In this document: one piece after another, positions 55,601-64,000 of the stretch
Layout of the letters: every line of letters begins with the position of its first letter
How positions within the stretch are numbered: the first letter of the stretch is position 1
From: an uncultured Pelagibacteraceae bacterium
GTDB taxonomy: Bacteria > Pseudomonadota > Alphaproteobacteria > Pelagibacterales > Pelagibacteraceae
Reading direction: 5' to 3'
NCBI GenBank assembly: GCA_902615445.1
Contig: CACMOQ010000005.1
Span: 1 to 64,000, forward strand
DNA length: 64,000 nt
Program-made: the position numbers and the translations under genes
The notes under the pieces: model-generated
The model's input: only the letters and a program-made list of their open reading frames with translations
What the model was told of the DNA's origin: nothing
Databases searched by the model: none

Positions 55601-57123
55601 ACTGCTAATGGAGTGTCATCTCCCATAGAGCCAGTCGCTTCTTTAGCGTCCTCGGCCATCGGATGTAATATTAACTCTAAGTCCTCTAAACTTATTCCAA
55701 AAGTATGTTGTCTCCTTCTTAAATCTTCTCCTTTAAAAATAAACTTCTCTCTATTAATTTGTAATTTTTCATCTAAATCAATTATTTGTGAATTAAAATG
55801 TTTATACTCCTTAGCTAAATAATCTTTAATTTGATCGTTTGAAAAAACTTTCCCTTTTTCTATTCTTATACCTAAAATTTCTCCTGGCCCTAATCTTCCT
55901 TTTGATAAAATTTTCTTCTCATTTAATTCTATCATTCCTGTTTCAGATCCTGCAAATAGAAGTTTATCTTTCGTTATCGCATATCTTAAAGGTCTTAATC
56001 CGTTACGATCGTTAGCAGCAATTACCCACTCATTATCTGTTGCAGCTATGGCTGCAGGGCCATCCCATGGCTCCATTGTACTATTTAAAAAATTAAATAA
56101 TTGTTGATGATTTTTTGGAAGAGTCTTATTTTTTTTCGACCACGCGTCAGGTACCAACATTAATTTTGCTAAAGGAGCGGGTTGTCCAGATTTATTTAAT
56201 AATTCAAAAACATTATCTAATGCAGCGGAATCTGAAACTCCTTTTCTAATAACAGGCTTCAAATTATCTAGGTTTTCAAAAAGGGGACTATTCATCTCTT
56301 CTTCATGAACTCTCATCCAATTTTTATTCCCTTTATAAGTATTTATTTCACCATTATGTGCTATTGCTCTAAATGGTTGAGCTAAACTCCAGCTGGGAGC
56401 CGTATTAGTTGAAAATCTTTGATGAAAAATTGCGTATCGTGATATAAATCTTTGATCCTTTAAATCTTGATAAAAATCAGATATTGCCTCAGCTAGGAAC
56501 ATACCTTTATAAATTATAGATTTCGAACTAATCGAGCATATGTAAAAATCGTTAAGAGACATTTCAAAAGCTTTATTTTCTATTCTTTTTCTAATTTCAT
56601 AAATTTTTCTCTCTAATTTTTTATCAAGCAAATTCTGATCGTTTGATTTAAATAATACCTGAATTATTTCAGGCATAGTTTGTAGAGCTTTTTCACCTAA
56701 AACTTTTGGATTAACAGGCACTTGCCTCCATCCATAAATACTAAAATTATTTTTAGTCAGCTCGCTCTCAACAATTGTTTTACAACTCTCTTGAGATGAG
56801 TAATCGTTTCTGGGTAAGAAAATCATACCTACACAAATTTCTGAATTATCATAATCATGACCAGTAACTTGAATTTTTTCTATAAAAAAATCTTTTGGAA
56901 TTTCCAAATGAATTCCGGCACCATCGCCAGTTTTTCCGTCAGCATCTACTGCTCCTCGGTGCCAAACAGCTTTGAGAGCCTCAATTCCATATTCAACTAC
57001 TGCCCTAGATTTTTTTCCTTCCGTTGAACAAATAAATCCTACTCCACAAGAGTCATGTTCCATTTCTGAGGAATAAACATGGTTTTTAGTTAGTAATTCA
57101 AAATTTTTTTTATAATTTTCCAT
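52618..57123 (-). CDS. gltB: glutamate synthase large subunit
   Basis: NADPH-dependent GOGAT alpha subunit, 1501 aa: glutamine plus 2-oxoglutarate gives two glutamates. A class II amidotransferase domain starts at Cys26 (EHDSCGVGF) after a 25-residue propeptide removed to free the nucleophile. Then a central domain, an FMN synthase domain with ISGHNGGTGATPQTSVK and the [3Fe-4S] Cys cluster CIMVRQCHSNTCPVGVC, and a C-terminal GXXGXXXG beta-helix. It shares one base with gltD. Confidence 0.98.
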   Translation of the reverse strand: MENYKKNFELLTKNHVYSSEMEHDSCGVGFICSTEGKKSRAVVEYGIEALKAVWHRGAVDADGKTGDGAGIHLEIPKDFFIEKIQVTGHDYDNSEICVGMIFLPRNDYSSQESCKTIVESELTKNNFSIYGWRQVPVNPKVLGEKALQTMPEIIQVLFKSNDQNLLDKKLERKIYEIRKRIENKAFEMSLNDFYICSISSKSIIYKGMFLAEAISDFYQDLKDQRFISRYAIFHQRFSTNTAPSWSLAQPFRAIAHNGEINTYKGNKNWMRVHEEEMNSPLFENLDNLKPVIRKGVSDSAALDNVFELLNKSGQPAPLAKLMLVPDAWSKKNKTLPKNHQQLFNFLNSTMEPWDGPAAIAATDNEWVIAANDRNGLRPLRYAITKDKLLFAGSETGMIELNEKKILSKGRLGPGEILGIRIEKGKVFSNDQIKDYLAKEYKHFNSQIIDLDEKLQINREKFIFKGEDLRRRQHTFGISLEDLELILHPMAEDAKEATGSMGDDTPLAVLSDKYRPLYHFFRQNFSQVTNPPIDSLRENKVMSLKTRFGNLGNILDFDTLTKDNIYVLNSPILSNSQFSKFVNFFGRNSFNIDCTFSKDENLTNAIQRIQRESEIAVRQGITQLILTDKNLSFERLPMPMLLCVGAINTYLIEKKLRGYVSINVQSGEALDTHSFATLIGVGATTVNPYLAFDSLYQRHEKKLFGQYSFDDCVERYIKSVNAGLLKIMSKMGISVLSSYRGGCNFETVGLSRTIVNDYFPGVVSKISGIGLTGIEKKIRQIHKEAFETTDTVLPIGGIYRYRKNGETHQYQGRLIHLLQSAVGSNSYSVYKKYADGIYDLPPINLRDLINFRKKKLGPSIQLSEVEPIEKILKRFGSGSMSHGALSKEAHETLAIGMNRIKGASCSGEGGEDAKRFKVMDSGDSANSRVKQIASARFGVTINYLNNCNEIEIKMAQGAKPGEGGQLPGFKVTDEIAKLRHSTPGVTLISPPPHHDIYSIEDLAQLIYDLKQINPKARVGVKLVASSGIGTIAAGVAKAKADIILISGHNGGTGATPQTSVKYVGIPWEMGLTEANQVLTLNNLRHKVTLRTDGGIKTGRDVVIAAMMGAEEYGVATTALVAMGCIMVRQCHSNTCPVGVCTQDEKLREKFTGTPDKIVNLFTFIASEVREILAELGFKSLNDVIGRTDLLMQVSKASPNLDDLDLNPLFVQADPGNNKRYCDNVEINKVPDTLDQEIWPEIEKSLDNSKKIDKEFIIKNTNRAVGTRISHNLYKKYGYEKLEENFLSLNFKGSAGQSFGAFASKGLKLNLKGDANDYVGKGLSGATISIKLPDESNLVSNENTIIGNTVLYGSTSGKLFAAGQAGDRFAVRNSGAFSVIEGCDSNGCEYMTGGSVVILGNVGDNFAAGMTGGMAFVYDKSGDFENKVNPESVIWQSVETEYWVNFLKNLVLEHLEETNSKVSKYIIDNFDEEIKKFVQVCPKEMIDKIENPITFKSKEKEVS

Positions 57124-58562
57124 TAAGCAACTTTTATTTTTCCCAATTTATTATTTTCTAAATAAGTCTTAATTGAAGATGCAGCATCTCTTCCATCTTT
57201 AATAGCCCAAACAACTAAAGAAGCTCCTCTCACAATATCCCCTGCAGCAAAAACACCTTTTAAATTAGTTTCCATAGTATCAAAATCTGCTTTAATAGTT
57301 CCCCATCTAGTAACTTGTAATTCCTGAGCGTCAAAAAGAAGGGGTAAATTTTCTGGATCAAAACCTAGAGCTTTTATAACCATATCAGCTTTTATTTCAA
57401 ACGCCGAACCTTCTATAATTTCTGGTTTCCTTCTTCCAGATTCGTCTGGTTCACCTAATTTAATTTGATCGACTAATAAATTTTCAATTTTATTTTTTCC
57501 TTTAAATTCTTTTGGACTAGATAACCACACAAACTCAACACCTTCCTCCTCAGCATTTGCTACTTCTCTTGCTGATCCGGGCATATTTTCTTTATCTCTT
57601 CTATAAATACATTTTACTGATTTTGCATTTTGTCTAACTGATGTTCTTACACAATCCATAGCAGTATCACCACCACCTATTACAACAACATCTTTTCCTT
57701 CAGCATTTAATATACCTTTGTCGAATAATTCTACTTTATCTCCTAAGCCTTTTTTATTTGATGCTGTCAAAAACTCCATTGCTGGAAAAATATTTTCTAA
57801 ATCATTTCCAGGTAATTCAATTTCTCTCGGTTTATAAACACCGGTAGCAATTAAAATTGCATCATGTTCTTTTCTTAATTGCTCTAAAGTCGCATCTTTT
57901 CCTACTTCAAAGTTTTGAATAAATTTAATTCCACCATCCTTTAAGAGTTTTGTACGTCTTTCAACTACATATTTTTCTAATTTAAAATTTGGGATACCAT
58001 AAATTAACAATCCTCCTGCACGATCATATCGATCATACACGGTAATTTTATAACCATTTTGTCTGAGTTGCTCAGCTGCTGCTAATCCTGCAGGACCTGC
58101 TCCAATTATGCCGACACTTTGATCTTTTTCATATTTCACATCAATTGGTTTAACCCAACCCTTTTCCCATGCGTTATCAGTTATATATTTTTCAACTGAA
58201 CCTATCGTTACAGTTCCATGGCCTGATTGTTCTATTACACAATTTCCTTCACACAATCTGTCTTGTGGACAAATTCTTCCACAAACTTCTGGCATGTTGT
58301 TAGTACTTTGGGATAACTCGTAAGCTTCTTTAAGTCTTCCTTCTGCTGTTAATTTTAACCAATCTGGAATATTATTACTTAGTGGACAATGCACTTGGCA
58401 AAAAGGGACTCCACATTGCGAACATCTACTTGATTGATCTTGTGCTTTCTGATTAATAAAATCTCCATAAATCTCATTAAAATCTGATTTCCTTGTGTCT
58501 ACATCCCTTTTAGGTGGGTTTTGTTGACCTATTTTTACAAATTTTAGCATTTTATCTGACAT
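57123..58562 (-). CDS. gltD: glutamate synthase small subunit
   Basis: NADPH-oxidising beta subunit of GOGAT, 479 aa. The N-terminal [4Fe-4S] cysteines are in CSQCGVPFCQVHC and RICPQDRLCEGNC, the FAD motif in VGIIGAGPAGLAAAE, and the NADPH motif in VVIGGGDTAMDCVR; APGCDR-like end is AAGDIVRGASLVVWAIKDG. It precedes gltB on the minus strand; the promoter should lie in 58563-58745, shared with divergent uppP. Confidence 0.97.
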   Translation of the reverse strand: MSDKMLKFVKIGQQNPPKRDVDTRKSDFNEIYGDFINQKAQDQSSRCSQCGVPFCQVHCPLSNNIPDWLKLTAEGRLKEAYELSQSTNNMPEVCGRICPQDRLCEGNCVIEQSGHGTVTIGSVEKYITDNAWEKGWVKPIDVKYEKDQSVGIIGAGPAGLAAAEQLRQNGYKITVYDRYDRAGGLLIYGIPNFKLEKYVVERRTKLLKDGGIKFIQNFEVGKDATLEQLRKEHDAILIATGVYKPREIELPGNDLENIFPAMEFLTASNKKGLGDKVELFDKGILNAEGKDVVVIGGGDTAMDCVRTSVRQNAKSVKCIYRRDKENMPGSAREVANAEEEGVEFVWLSSPKEFKGKNKIENLLVDQIKLGEPDESGRRKPEIIEGSAFEIKADMVIKALGFDPENLPLLFDAQELQVTRWGTIKADFDTMETNLKGVFAAGDIVRGASLVVWAIKDGRDAASSIKTYLENNKLGKIKVA

Positions 58563-58617
58563 AACAATTATAAATCTAAAGCAAAATATACTTTGTTTTT
58601 CAATGTAAAAGAAATAT

Positions 58618-58640
58618 TTAGGTCAGTATATATTACCTAA
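58618..58640. promoter_or_regulatory. inverted repeat TTAGGT-N11-ACCTAA between gltD and uppP
   Basis: Perfect 6-bp arms (58618-58623 and 58635-58640) around an AT core, 55 nt upstream of gltD and about 105 nt upstream of uppP. Candidate operator for nitrogen-dependent control of gltBD, or a chance repeat. I match it to no known regulator. Confidence 0.3.
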
Positions 58641-58745
58641 TTTGATGAATATTGCCTTTGAATTCTGGGTTTTTGGATAAATGCATATCTAATATGAATA
58701 AATCGAATTGTTTGAAATCAATATTTTTTAAGTTACCACACTTAA

Positions 58746-59513
58746 ATGTTAAACGAATTTTTAGAAATATTGATTCTCTCAGCAGTTCAAGGGATATCAG
58801 AATTCTTACCAATTAGCTCCTCAGCACATTTAATTTTAATTTCTAGTTTTTTTGAATTAAAAACAAATTCTTTATTAATAGACATTAGTTTGCATTTAGG
58901 TTCGCTAATCGCAATAATATTTTATTTCAGAAAAGATTTATTTGACTTAAATAGTAATCAAAAATATCTAAATCTAATTCTATTTGGATCGATACCGCTT
59001 TTAATATTTGGATATATATTGCATACATCAGAACTAATTTATCTTTTAAGGAATATAAAAATAATTGCTTTTACAACTTTGTTTTTTGGAATAATTTTAT
59101 TTTTTTCAGACCAGGTTAAAACAGAAAAAAACATATCTACAAATTTAAATTTTAAATCAATAATATTTATTGGTCTATTTCAAATTTTGGCATTAATACC
59201 TGGAGTTAGTCGAGCGGGTATAACTTTGACTGCGGCAAGATTTTTAAAATTTAATAGGGTCGATGCTAGTAAAATCTCCTTTTTGTTGTCTATTCCTGCT
59301 TTAGCTGGTGCTAGTTTTCTTGGACTCAAAGACCTTATAGGTCAACCAATAGAAATAAATTATTTAATTATTTTTGCTATAATCTTATCCTTTTTATTTT
59401 CTTTTATAACAGTTAAATTTTTTTTAAGTTTTATTAACAAATTTTCGTTAAATATTTTTGTAATTTATAGAATTTTATTATCACTTATCTTATTTGGAAT
59501 TATTTATCTTTAA
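58746..59513 (+). CDS. uppP: undecaprenyl-diphosphatase
   Basis: BacA-type membrane phosphatase recycling undecaprenyl-PP to the lipid carrier for peptidoglycan and LPS. 255 aa, about eight TM segments. Signature EFLPISSSAHLILI near the N-terminus and the catalytic LIPGVSRAGITLTAARFL segment. Divergent from gltD; overlaps the DMT transporter end by 4 nt. Confidence 0.96.
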   Translation: MLNEFLEILILSAVQGISEFLPISSSAHLILISSFFELKTNSLLIDISLHLGSLIAIIFYFRKDLFDLNSNQKYLNLILFGSIPLLIFGYILHTSELIYLLRNIKIIAFTTLFFGIILFFSDQVKTEKNISTNLNFKSIIFIGLFQILALIPGVSRAGITLTAARFLKFNRVDASKISFLLSIPALAGASFLGLKDLIGQPIEINYLIIFAIILSFLFSFITVKFFLSFINKFSLNIFVIYRILLSLILFGIIYL

Positions 59514-60400
59514 GAAGTCCTTTTTATTAACGGAACCAATTGAGAAAACAAAACACCTGATAATATAAATAAACATCCTAACAAATTATTTATATCTAAT
59601 ATTTGATTCAGCAAAAACCATGCTGCTACTGTAGCAAAAACACCTTCAAGAGAAAATATTATAGCAGCTGGAGCAGGGGTAATATTTTTTTGAGCGTATA
59701 TCTGTAATACAAAAGCAAGTCCACCTGATAATATTCCAGCATATAAAATTGAATCTATCTCGTTTAAGATATTTTCAATAATAAACTCCTCATAAACTGA
59801 GCCAATTAAAAAAGAAAATATAGCTACAATTAAAGTTTGAACAGCACCGATGCTTAAAGGTAAATTGTATTTTGCAATGATCATTCCTGTAAAAATAATA
59901 TGCGTACTCCAGAATAATGCTCCAAGAATAACCAATGTATCTCCAAGCCTAACTGTAGCATCATAAAAACTTGTTAATAGATATCCACCAATTAAGCATA
60001 AAATTACTGAAGGCCATACACTCCAATGTAATGAGTTCCTCTTAAATATAAAAAGAATAATTGGTACTATAGGGACATAAAAAATTGTAAAAAAGGCGGC
60101 GTTAGCTACATCTGTATAAATTAGAGCTATTTGCTGTAATGCCGAGCCTAAAAAAAGTGACAATCCAATTAAACAGGATAAAATAACAAAATATTTATAA
60201 CCAATTTTAAACTCTATTTTAAATTTTTTGGTCTCAAATAATAATGCTAAAGGTAGTATTGCTAAAAAACCTACAAAAAATCTAACTGCGTTAAATGTAA
60301 ATGGACCTATATCATCCATACCAGTGTCTTGAGCTATGAATGTAGTTCCCCAAATGAATGTGCATAACAAAGCACTTAACAATGAAACACTCTTGGACAT
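59510..60400 (-). CDS. EamA/DMT-family transporter
   Basis: 296 aa, ten predicted TM helices in two EamA repeats. Typical start with FIWGTTFIAQDTGM, the second repeat ending SLEGVFATVAAWFLL (EamA E-P-x-x-A-like site). Members export or import amino acids, nucleotides or metabolites; substrate unknown. It follows aceF by 7 nt and may be read through from aceEF. Confidence 0.85.
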   Translation of the reverse strand: MSKSVSLLSALLCTFIWGTTFIAQDTGMDDIGPFTFNAVRFFVGFLAILPLALLFETKKFKIEFKIGYKYFVILSCLIGLSLFLGSALQQIALIYTDVANAAFFTIFYVPIVPIILFIFKRNSLHWSVWPSVILCLIGGYLLTSFYDATVRLGDTLVILGALFWSTHIIFTGMIIAKYNLPLSIGAVQTLIVAIFSFLIGSVYEEFIIENILNEIDSILYAGILSGGLAFVLQIYAQKNITPAPAAIIFSLEGVFATVAAWFLLNQILDINNLLGCLFILSGVLFSQLVPLIKRTS

Positions 60401-60407
60401 TATTTAA

Positions 60408-61673
60408 TTAAACAGCTAGTTTATAGGCAAAATTTTTGCCCAGATTTTCTTTTAAATTATTATTAAATCGAGCTGCCTCCGCACCGTCGATAATTCTATG
60501 ATCATACGATAAAGAAAGTGGTAACATAGTACGTGTAACAAATTTTCCATCCATAAATATCTGTTTTTTTTCTGCTCTGCCTACTCCCAAAATAGCAACC
60601 TCTGGATAGTTTATAATTGGGGTGAAGAAAGATCCACCAATTCCTCCAAGGCTAGTTATGGTCATCGAACCTCCAAACAATTCTTTTTTTTCAATTTTAA
60701 GATCTCTGCATTGCTGACTTATTTTTTTTAATTCTGTGCTTATTAAAGAAATATTCTTATTATCAGCATTCCTTAATTTTGGAACCATCAAACCATGAGG
60801 AGTATCTACTGCTATACCAACATGATAATATTTTTTAACAGTCATTTTACCATTTTCGATTTCATCGATTGAAGTATTAAAATTTGGAAATTTTTTCAAT
60901 GATGCGGTTAATGCCTTTACGATGAAAGCTAATGGTGTAATTTTTTTTTTTTCACCAGTATATATATCCGTTAGAGAAGTTCTGAATTCCTCTAATTCAG
61001 TTATATCGGCTTCATCATGATTAGTTACGTGAGGAATTTTTGTCCAAGAATTCATCAAATATTTAGATGATAACTTTTTTACTCTAGGGATGTCTTTAAT
61101 GTCTACTTCTCCAAAATCTGAATGTGAATATTCTAGCTCAATTTTTTTTTCAGTTCTGTCTTGATCTTTGAAATTTTTATTAGATTTGGTTGCAACAAAT
61201 AACTTCACATCACTTTCAGTAACCCTCCCTTGTCTTTCACTACCAGGAACTTTATTAATATTTACTCCTAGTTCTCTTGCAAATTTTCTTACTTTTGGTG
61301 ATGCAGAAGCTTTTGCAGGAAAATCTTTGATTATTATATTTTTAGTTTCATTACTTTTTTTTAATTCGTTTTTTTTTATTTCTTTTGAGAATTGGTTTTT
61401 TGGTAATTCCTGGACACTTGTTTTTTTAATTTCTTTCTCGCTTTCAATTTCAATAATTTTATCACCCTCTGATACTTTGTCTCCAATTTTAACTTTTAAA
61501 AAAGTTACAGTACCATCATCAGATGATGGTATTTCCACACTAGATTTATCGCTCTCAATAGTTATTAGTGGATCATTCTTTTTAATTTTTTGACCTTTTT
61601 TAATTAAAACTTCAATGACTTCTACATCTTTAAAGTCACCAATATTTGGAACTTTTATATCTTTCTTTGGCAT
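60408..61673 (-). CDS. aceF: pyruvate dehydrogenase E2, dihydrolipoamide acetyltransferase
   Basis: 421 aa. One lipoyl domain (residues 1-75) with lipoyl-lysine Lys43 in ESDKSSVE, an E3-binding domain at about 122-158 (ASPKVRKFARELG) and the acyltransferase core ending DHRIIDGAEAARF with catalytic His392. E. coli AceF has three lipoyl domains, so this is a compact form. A 12-A tract (60941-60952) encodes KKK near the core start. It shares one base with aceE. Confidence 0.95.
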   Translation of the reverse strand: MPKKDIKVPNIGDFKDVEVIEVLIKKGQKIKKNDPLITIESDKSSVEIPSSDDGTVTFLKVKIGDKVSEGDKIIEIESEKEIKKTSVQELPKNQFSKEIKKNELKKSNETKNIIIKDFPAKASASPKVRKFARELGVNINKVPGSERQGRVTESDVKLFVATKSNKNFKDQDRTEKKIELEYSHSDFGEVDIKDIPRVKKLSSKYLMNSWTKIPHVTNHDEADITELEEFRTSLTDIYTGEKKKITPLAFIVKALTASLKKFPNFNTSIDEIENGKMTVKKYYHVGIAVDTPHGLMVPKLRNADNKNISLISTELKKISQQCRDLKIEKKELFGGSMTITSLGGIGGSFFTPIINYPEVAILGVGRAEKKQIFMDGKFVTRTMLPLSLSYDHRIIDGAEAARFNNNLKENLGKNFAYKLAV

Positions 61674-64000
61674 TAGAGTTTTGTGGGCATTGGTTTTTTT
61701 TTATCAATTTTATATTTCTTTATTGCTTCTTGAGCATATTTAGATGCAATTAATTGTTCTTTAGCTAAAATACTTAGCCCAAAAGTAACAACATGCTCTT
61801 TATCAACTTCAAAAAACTTTCTTAAATTCTTTCTTGTATCACTTCTACCAAATCCGTCTGTTCCTAGTGAATAAAAGCTTTTATTTATATAAGGTCGAAT
61901 TTGGTCAGAGTTCATTCTCATATAATCTGATGCAGCTAGAATAGGACCTTCAGTTTTACCTAAACAACTTTCAACATAAGATTTTTTTGGTTCTTTTTCA
62001 GGATTCAATAAATTATACCTCTCAACCTCTAAACCATCTCTTCTTAATTCATTAAAACTAGTCACACTCCAAACCTCGCTATCAATTTGATATTCAGTTT
62101 GTAAAATTTCTGCACCAGCTATCATTTCTCTTAAGATTGTACCAGATCCTAAAAATTGAATTTTAGTTTTTTTATATTTGTTAAATTCTTTTATTTTATA
62201 CATTCCTTTTAATATACCTTCTTCACATGATTTATGTGTTGGCATAGCAGGGTGAGGATAATTTTCATTCATTGTTGTAATGTAATAAAAAATATTTTCT
62301 TTATTCTCGTGCATTCTTTTCAACCCTTCTCTAAATATAGTTGCTAGCTCATAATGAAATGTTGGATCATAGGACTTACAATTAGGAATTGTTGATGCCA
62401 TTAAATGACTATGTCCATCTTGGTGTTGTAAGCCTTCTCCTGCTAAAGTAGTTCTTCCAGCAGTAGCACCAATTAAAAATCCTCTTGATTGACTATCTGC
62501 TCCCGCCCAAGCAAAGTCTCCTATTCTCTGAAAACCAAACATTGAATAAAATAAATAAATTGGGATCATTTCAATATCATGATTTGTGTAAGAAGTGCCT
62601 GCAGCAATCCATGAGGACATTGCACCTGCCTCATTGATTCCTTCCTCCAAAACTTGTCCACTTTTTTCTTCTCTATATGAACTTAATTGTGCCGCGTCCT
62701 CAGGTTCATATTTTTGCCCTTCATAAGCATAAATACCAATTTTTTGAAAAAAACCCTCCATTCCAAATGTTCTCGCCTCATCAGGAATAATCGGCACCAA
62801 TCTTGGAGCAACATTTTTATCTCTTAAAAGATTTGTTAACATTCTGACTAATGCCATGGTTGTTGACATCTCTTTATCTCCTGTTGATTCTTTCATATTG
62901 TCAAAGATGTTTTTTGGAGGAGCTTTAATGGGTTTTGCATAAGTAGTTCTCTCTGGGATAAATCCCCCCAATTGAAGTCTTTTTTCTTTTATGTACTTTA
63001 TTTCTGGTGAGTTTTGGTCTGGCTTATAATATTCAATATTTTGTACTTGTTTGTCAGTTAGAGGAACATCAAACCTGTCTCTGTAATACATCAAATCGTT
63101 TATATCTAATTTTTTAGTTTGATGTGTTGTATTTACACTTTCACCACTTTTACCCATACCATAACCCTTTATAGTCTTGGCAATCACAACTGTTGGGCTT
63201 CCAATATTTTTAGAGGCTTTATCATAAGCTGCAAAAACTTTGTGAGGATCATGTCCACCTCTATTTAGTCTCCATATATCTTTGTCTGAAAGGCTTGAAA
63301 CTAACTCTTTAGTTTCAGGATATTTACCAAAAAACTTTTCTCTGACATAAGCTCCGTCTCTTGCTTTCATCGCTTGATATTCACCATCAACAGTTTCATT
63401 CATAACTTTGATTAAATGACCAGTTTTATCATTAGCTAATAGTGGGTCCCAATAAGAACCCCAGATTACTTTGATAACATTCCATCCAGCTCCTCTAAAA
63501 ATACCCTCTAATTCTTGTATAATTTTTCCATTCCCCCTCACTGGCCCGTCCAATCTTTGAAGATTGCAATTGATTACAAATATTAAATTATCTAATTTTT
63601 CTCTAGCTGCTAAACCAATTGCACCTAAAGACTCTGGTTCATCCATTTCCCCATCTCCTAAAAAAGCCCACACTTTTCGTCCTTCATCTTTAATTAGACC
63701 TCTATTAATTAAATATTTCATATATCTTGCTTGATATATTGCTAACATTGGTCCTAAACCCATTGAGACTGTAGGAAATTGCCAAAAATTTGGCATCAAC
63801 CAAGGGTGTGGATAAGATGATAGACCTCCTGGATCGACTTCTTGTCTAAAACTATCTAATTGCTTTTCGTTAAGTCTTCCTTCAAGAAACGCTCTTGCAT
63901 ACATACCTGGTGCGCTATGCCCTTGAAAGTAAATCAAATCCCCACCAAATTTATTATTTTTTGCTCTCCAAAAATGATTCATACCTACATCATAAAGTGT
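61673..64000 (-). CDS. aceE: pyruvate dehydrogenase E1, homodimeric type, 5' end cut by the window
   Basis: Thiamine-diphosphate pyruvate decarboxylase of the homodimeric AceE type (alpha- and beta-parts fused). The frame is open through 64000 without a start; roughly 100 N-terminal residues are missing by comparison with E. coli AceE. YFQGHSAPGMYARAFLEGRL, the ThDP motif GDGEMDEPESLGA, and GLQHQDGHSHLMASTIPNC match AceE. Many alphaproteobacteria use separate PdhA/PdhB instead. aceF follows with one shared base; the E3 gene is not nearby. Confidence 0.97.
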   Translation of the reverse strand, partial: TLYDVGMNHFWRAKNNKFGGDLIYFQGHSAPGMYARAFLEGRLNEKQLDSFRQEVDPGGLSSYPHPWLMPNFWQFPTVSMGLGPMLAIYQARYMKYLINRGLIKDEGRKVWAFLGDGEMDEPESLGAIGLAAREKLDNLIFVINCNLQRLDGPVRGNGKIIQELEGIFRGAGWNVIKVIWGSYWDPLLANDKTGHLIKVMNETVDGEYQAMKARDGAYVREKFFGKYPETKELVSSLSDKDIWRLNRGGHDPHKVFAAYDKASKNIGSPTVVIAKTIKGYGMGKSGESVNTTHQTKKLDINDLMYYRDRFDVPLTDKQVQNIEYYKPDQNSPEIKYIKEKRLQLGGFIPERTTYAKPIKAPPKNIFDNMKESTGDKEMSTTMALVRMLTNLLRDKNVAPRLVPIIPDEARTFGMEGFFQKIGIYAYEGQKYEPEDAAQLSSYREEKSGQVLEEGINEAGAMSSWIAAGTSYTNHDIEMIPIYLFYSMFGFQRIGDFAWAGADSQSRGFLIGATAGRTTLAGEGLQHQDGHSHLMASTIPNCKSYDPTFHYELATIFREGLKRMHENKENIFYYITTMNENYPHPAMPTHKSCEEGILKGMYKIKEFNKYKKTKIQFLGSGTILREMIAGAEILQTEYQIDSEVWSVTSFNELRRDGLEVERYNLLNPEKEPKKSYVESCLGKTEGPILAASDYMRMNSDQIRPYINKSFYSLGTDGFGRSDTRKNLRKFFEVDKEHVVTFGLSILAKEQLIASKYAQEAIKKYKIDKKKPMPTKL

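Overview
The window is 64 kb of very AT-rich, extremely gene-dense DNA with alphaproteobacterial gene orders: pyrF-trpFBA-accD-folC-trxA, murA-DUF2948-hisD-infA, rpmH-rnpA-yidD-yidC-argB, dapD-dapE, def-fmt-truA, aroK-aroB, bolA-J protein-cobS-cobT and thrS-infC-rpmI-rplT-pheST. Intergenic gaps are mostly 0-10 nt, convergent genes overlap, and there is no transposase, prophage or CRISPR array. This suggests a streamlined free-living marine alphaproteobacterium of the SAR11/Pelagibacterales type or a convergent AT-rich relative. That placement is an inference from gene order and composition; no rRNA gene is in the window. Both ends cut genes: pyrF on the left and aceE on the right.

Layout. 1-5461 (+): end of pyrimidine synthesis, last tryptophan steps, acetyl-CoA carboxylase beta and folate polyglutamylation. 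5458-9068 (-): thioredoxin and three DNA-processing genes (ExoI-like, MGME1-like PD-(D/E)XK nuclease, RmuC). 9216-12410 (-): tRNA-His, hisS, hisZ, hisG. 12624-17050 (-): two tiny basic proteins, dcd, murA, DUF2948, hisD, infA, tRNA-Phe and a cold-shock protein. 17151-17947: tRNA-Thr facing a TVP38-type membrane protein. 18039-25457 (+): ribosome/RNase P/membrane insertion genes, arginine and lysine biosynthesis, and a histone-deacetylase-like plus SET-domain pair. 25437-29594 (-): truA, fmt, def, a long secreted protein of unknown function and a small membrane protein. 29652-34813 (mainly +): aroK-aroB, bolA, J protein, cobS-cobT. 34810-51836 (-): RegB-type sensor kinase, gyrB, tRNA-Ser, a five-gene glycan cassette, lepA, the pheTS/ribosomal/infC/thrS block and a GT4 glycosyltransferase. 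51879-64000: an alpha/beta hydrolase, gltBD, uppP, a DMT transporter and aceF-aceE.

The most unusual signal is in the tRNAs. Of the four tRNA genes, tRNA-Phe and tRNA-His both carry A instead of G at position 18 and G instead of U at position 55, the two bases that normally pair to build the tRNA elbow. tRNA-Thr and tRNA-Ser keep G18 and U55. tRNA-His also swaps the 54-58 pair (A-U for U-A), has A73 and no G-1, and ends 4 nt before the hisS start codon, so the best Shine-Dalgarno-like sequence for hisS lies inside its acceptor stem. The adjacent HisRS has eukaryotic-like motifs, as expected for the A73 identity rule known from part of the alphaproteobacteria.

Other points worth checking are a TrpB with changed active-site residues, the nuclease trio beside trxA, the deacetylase/SET pair, CobS-CobT with no other cobalamin gene in the window, a GyrB lacking the Gram-negative insert, and long poly(A) tracts inside genes.
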